Program-made: the position numbers and the translations under genes
The notes under the pieces: generated by a model
Seen by the model: only the letters and a program-made list of their open reading frames with translations
The model's database searches: none
What the model was told of the DNA's origin: nothing
Assembly (NCBI GenBank): GCA_033722075.1
Contig: JAWVZU010000205.1
Coordinates: 1-7,383, forward strand
From: JAWVZU01 sp033722075
GTDB taxonomy: Bacteria > Pseudomonadota > Gammaproteobacteria > Xanthomonadales > SZUA-38
Direction of reading: 5' to 3'
DNA length: 7,383 bases
Shown here: positions 5,931 to 7,383 of the stretch, one piece after another
Numbering within the stretch: the first letter of the stretch is position 1
How the letters are laid out: each line of letters opens with the position of its first letter

Positions 5931-7304
5931 ATGCTGCTGAGCGCACGACGGTCCTGGCGATCCGCCATTGCGGTGTTTGCCGACCGCCGGGCCGTGACGA
6001 TGCTGCTCCTGGGGTTCTCCGCGGGCATGCCGTTCCTGCTGGTGTTCAGCACCCTGACCGCCTGGCTGCGGGACTACGGTGTTTCCAAGACCGCCATCGG
6101 TTATTTCACCTGGATCGGCACCTTGTACGCCATCAAGTTTCTCTGGGCTCCGGTGGTGGACCGGGTTCCCATGCCGCTGCTCGGACGGCTGCTTGGGAAG
6201 CGGCGAGCGTGGATGCTTGCGGCGCAGCTGACGATCATGATCGGCTTGCTCCTGATGTCCTCGCTCGATCCGGTTACGCAACTCGGCTGGATCGCGGGCT
6301 GCGCGCTGCTGGTTGCCTTCGGGGCGGCAACCCAGGACATCGCCATCGATGCCTTCCGTATCGAGGTGGCCCCTGAAGACCAGCAGGCCGCCCTGGCCTC
6401 GACCTATGTGCTCGGCTACCGTGTGGCCCTGATCGCCACCGGCGCCGGCGCCCTGTTCCTCGCGGACCTGTTTTCCTGGGAGGCGTCCTACCGGATCATG
6501 GCTGGACTCATGATCATCGGTATGGCGACAGTGCTCTTTTCGCATGAGCCCGAGCATCGATCGATTGCCGTGATCATGGAGAACGAGCAGCGCGTTCGCG
6601 ATTTCCTGCTGCGCTGGGAAGGCCGGTCTCCCTTCCTGCGCACCGCCGGAGCTCACTTTGTCGGGGCGGTCGTCTGCCCCCTGGTGGATTTTCTGACCCG
6701 TTACGGTTGGCTCAGCATCCTGGTCCTGGCGCTCATCGGCAGCTACAAGATCAGCGACATCTCCATGGCCGCGATGGCCAATCCGCTTTACCTGGACCTG
6801 GGTTTTTCCCTGTCGGAGATCGCGACCGTCTCCAAGGTCTTCGGGGTGGCGATCACCATCATTGGCGGCCTCACCGGTGGTCTGGTCGTGGCCCGCTTCG
6901 GCATCATGCCCATGATGCTGATCGGCGCCATCCTGGTTGCTTCGACCAACCTGCTCTTCGCCTGGCTGTCCACCGTCGGCTACAGCATCCCGGCGCTGAC
7001 CGTGACCATTGCCGGCGACAACTTCTCCAACGGCTTCGCATCGACCGTATTCATTGCCTACATGTCGGCGCTGACGAACCGCGACTACAGTGCGACCCAA
7101 TACGCGCTATTCAGCTCGCTGATGAACCTCCCGGCCAAGTTCATCGGCGGATTCTCCGGGACCGTGGTGGACGCCTATGGCTACTTCGAGTTCTTCCTGT
7201 ACGTCGCGGCAATCGGCTTGCCCGCAATCGTCCTGATCCTGGTGCTCATGGCAATCGGCCACTGGCCCGGGCGGAACAACGAGGGCGACAGCCCACCGCC
7301 GTAA
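5931..7304 (+). CDS. ampG: AmpG-type muropeptide permease (MFS)
   Basis: This is an inner-membrane transporter of the major facilitator superfamily. AmpG imports GlcNAc-anhydroMurNAc-peptides released during peptidoglycan turnover, feeding wall recycling and, in many species, AmpR-controlled beta-lactamase induction. The 457-aa chain shows about 12 hydrophobic segments, the first near 21-43 and the last near 420-442. Family features are LLLGFSAGMPF (25-35), KFLWAPVVDR (69-78), the loop KRRAW (90-94), ATQDIAIDAFRIE (133-145) and SATQYALFSSL (387-397), each with a close counterpart in E. coli AmpG. It is shorter than the 491-aa E. coli protein at the C-terminus and has a longer central loop (about 205-257). 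It is divergent from the hybrid kinase gene. No ampR or beta-lactamase gene is in view, so the exact substrate is inferred from family. Confidence 0.88.
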   Translation: MLLSARRSWRSAIAVFADRRAVTMLLLGFSAGMPFLLVFSTLTAWLRDYGVSKTAIGYFTWIGTLYAIKFLWAPVVDRVPMPLLGRLLGKRRAWMLAAQLTIMIGLLLMSSLDPVTQLGWIAGCALLVAFGAATQDIAIDAFRIEVAPEDQQAALASTYVLGYRVALIATGAGALFLADLFSWEASYRIMAGLMIIGMATVLFSHEPEHRSIAVIMENEQRVRDFLLRWEGRSPFLRTAGAHFVGAVVCPLVDFLTRYGWLSILVLALIGSYKISDISMAAMANPLYLDLGFSLSEIATVSKVFGVAITIIGGLTGGLVVARFGIMPMMLIGAILVASTNLLFAWLSTVGYSIPALTVTIAGDNFSNGFASTVFIAYMSALTNRDYSATQYALFSSLMNLPAKFIGGFSGTVVDAYGYFEFFLYVAAIGLPAIVLILVLMAIGHWPGRNNEGDSPPP

Positions 7305-7383
7305 CTTCCACCCTTGCCCGACGTGCCTGAGGGCCGGTTTCGGCCGGGAGGAACTTCGCGGAAGCTGCCACATTGCAGGGCAC
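7305..7383 (+). other. Noncoding tail after ampG with small hairpins
   Basis: No gene start is visible in the last 79 bases. GGCCG-GTTT-CGGCC (7332-7345) forms a 5-bp GC hairpin and CTTC-GCG-GAAG (7354-7364) a smaller one. Neither is followed by a T-run, so termination here is only a possibility. Confidence 0.3.

Noticed and set aside
5841..7100. Long minus-strand extension of the kinase reading frame (about 420 extra residues)
   Set aside because: It is antisense to the AmpG gene and reads as Gly/His/Gln/Asp/Arg-rich sequence with no domain. The kinase begins naturally at 5840 with a coiled coil.
7107..7373. 88-residue minus-strand frame at the right end
   Set aside because: Mostly antisense to the AmpG C-terminus, with His/Gln/Asp-rich shadow composition.

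Overview
The window is about 62% GC and almost fully coding, with ordinary chromosomal housekeeping genes. The products most resemble those of Gammaproteobacteria. The order phosphomannomutase (algC) - pyrE - ExoIII/Crc-type nuclease recalls the Pseudomonas dut-algC-argB-pyrE-crc neighbourhood. A possible N-terminal linker upstream of algC and the DUF4124 protein point toward the Xanthomonadales/Lysobacterales side, for example a Wenzhouxiangella-like organism. This placement is inference from gene order and recalled protein similarity; no search was run. I see no mobile element, CRISPR array, tRNA, rRNA or clear foreign island.

Layout. Positions 1-98 hold the region upstream of algC; it reads like an acidic linker in the algC frame but carries stop codons. 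algC (99-1520, +) faces a DUF4124 coiled-coil periplasmic protein (1539-2186, -), with hairpins between and inside their ends. pyrE (2241-2888, -) lies upstream of the DUF4124 gene on the same strand. A 143-bp divergent control region (2889-3031) separates pyrE from an ExoIII/Crc-type nuclease gene (3032-3811, +). That gene meets tail-to-tail, with one base between the stop codons, a hybrid histidine kinase gene (3813-5840, -). A 90-bp divergent region (5841-5930) then precedes an AmpG-type muropeptide permease gene (5931-7304, +). The last 79 bases are noncoding as far as can be seen.

Function. AlgC makes mannose-1-P/glucose-1-P for surface polysaccharide. PyrE makes OMP for pyrimidines, the nuclease serves DNA repair, and AmpG imports cell-wall turnover products. 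The kinase is the least ordinary gene. It keeps phospho-acceptor residues in the H-box, the second receiver and the HPt domain, but two of the ATP-binding boxes of its catalytic domain are eroded and its first receiver lacks the phospho-Asp. No clearly new multi-gene system is visible. The best leads are the degenerate kinase, the possibly truncated algC front end and the inverted repeat in the pyrE leader.
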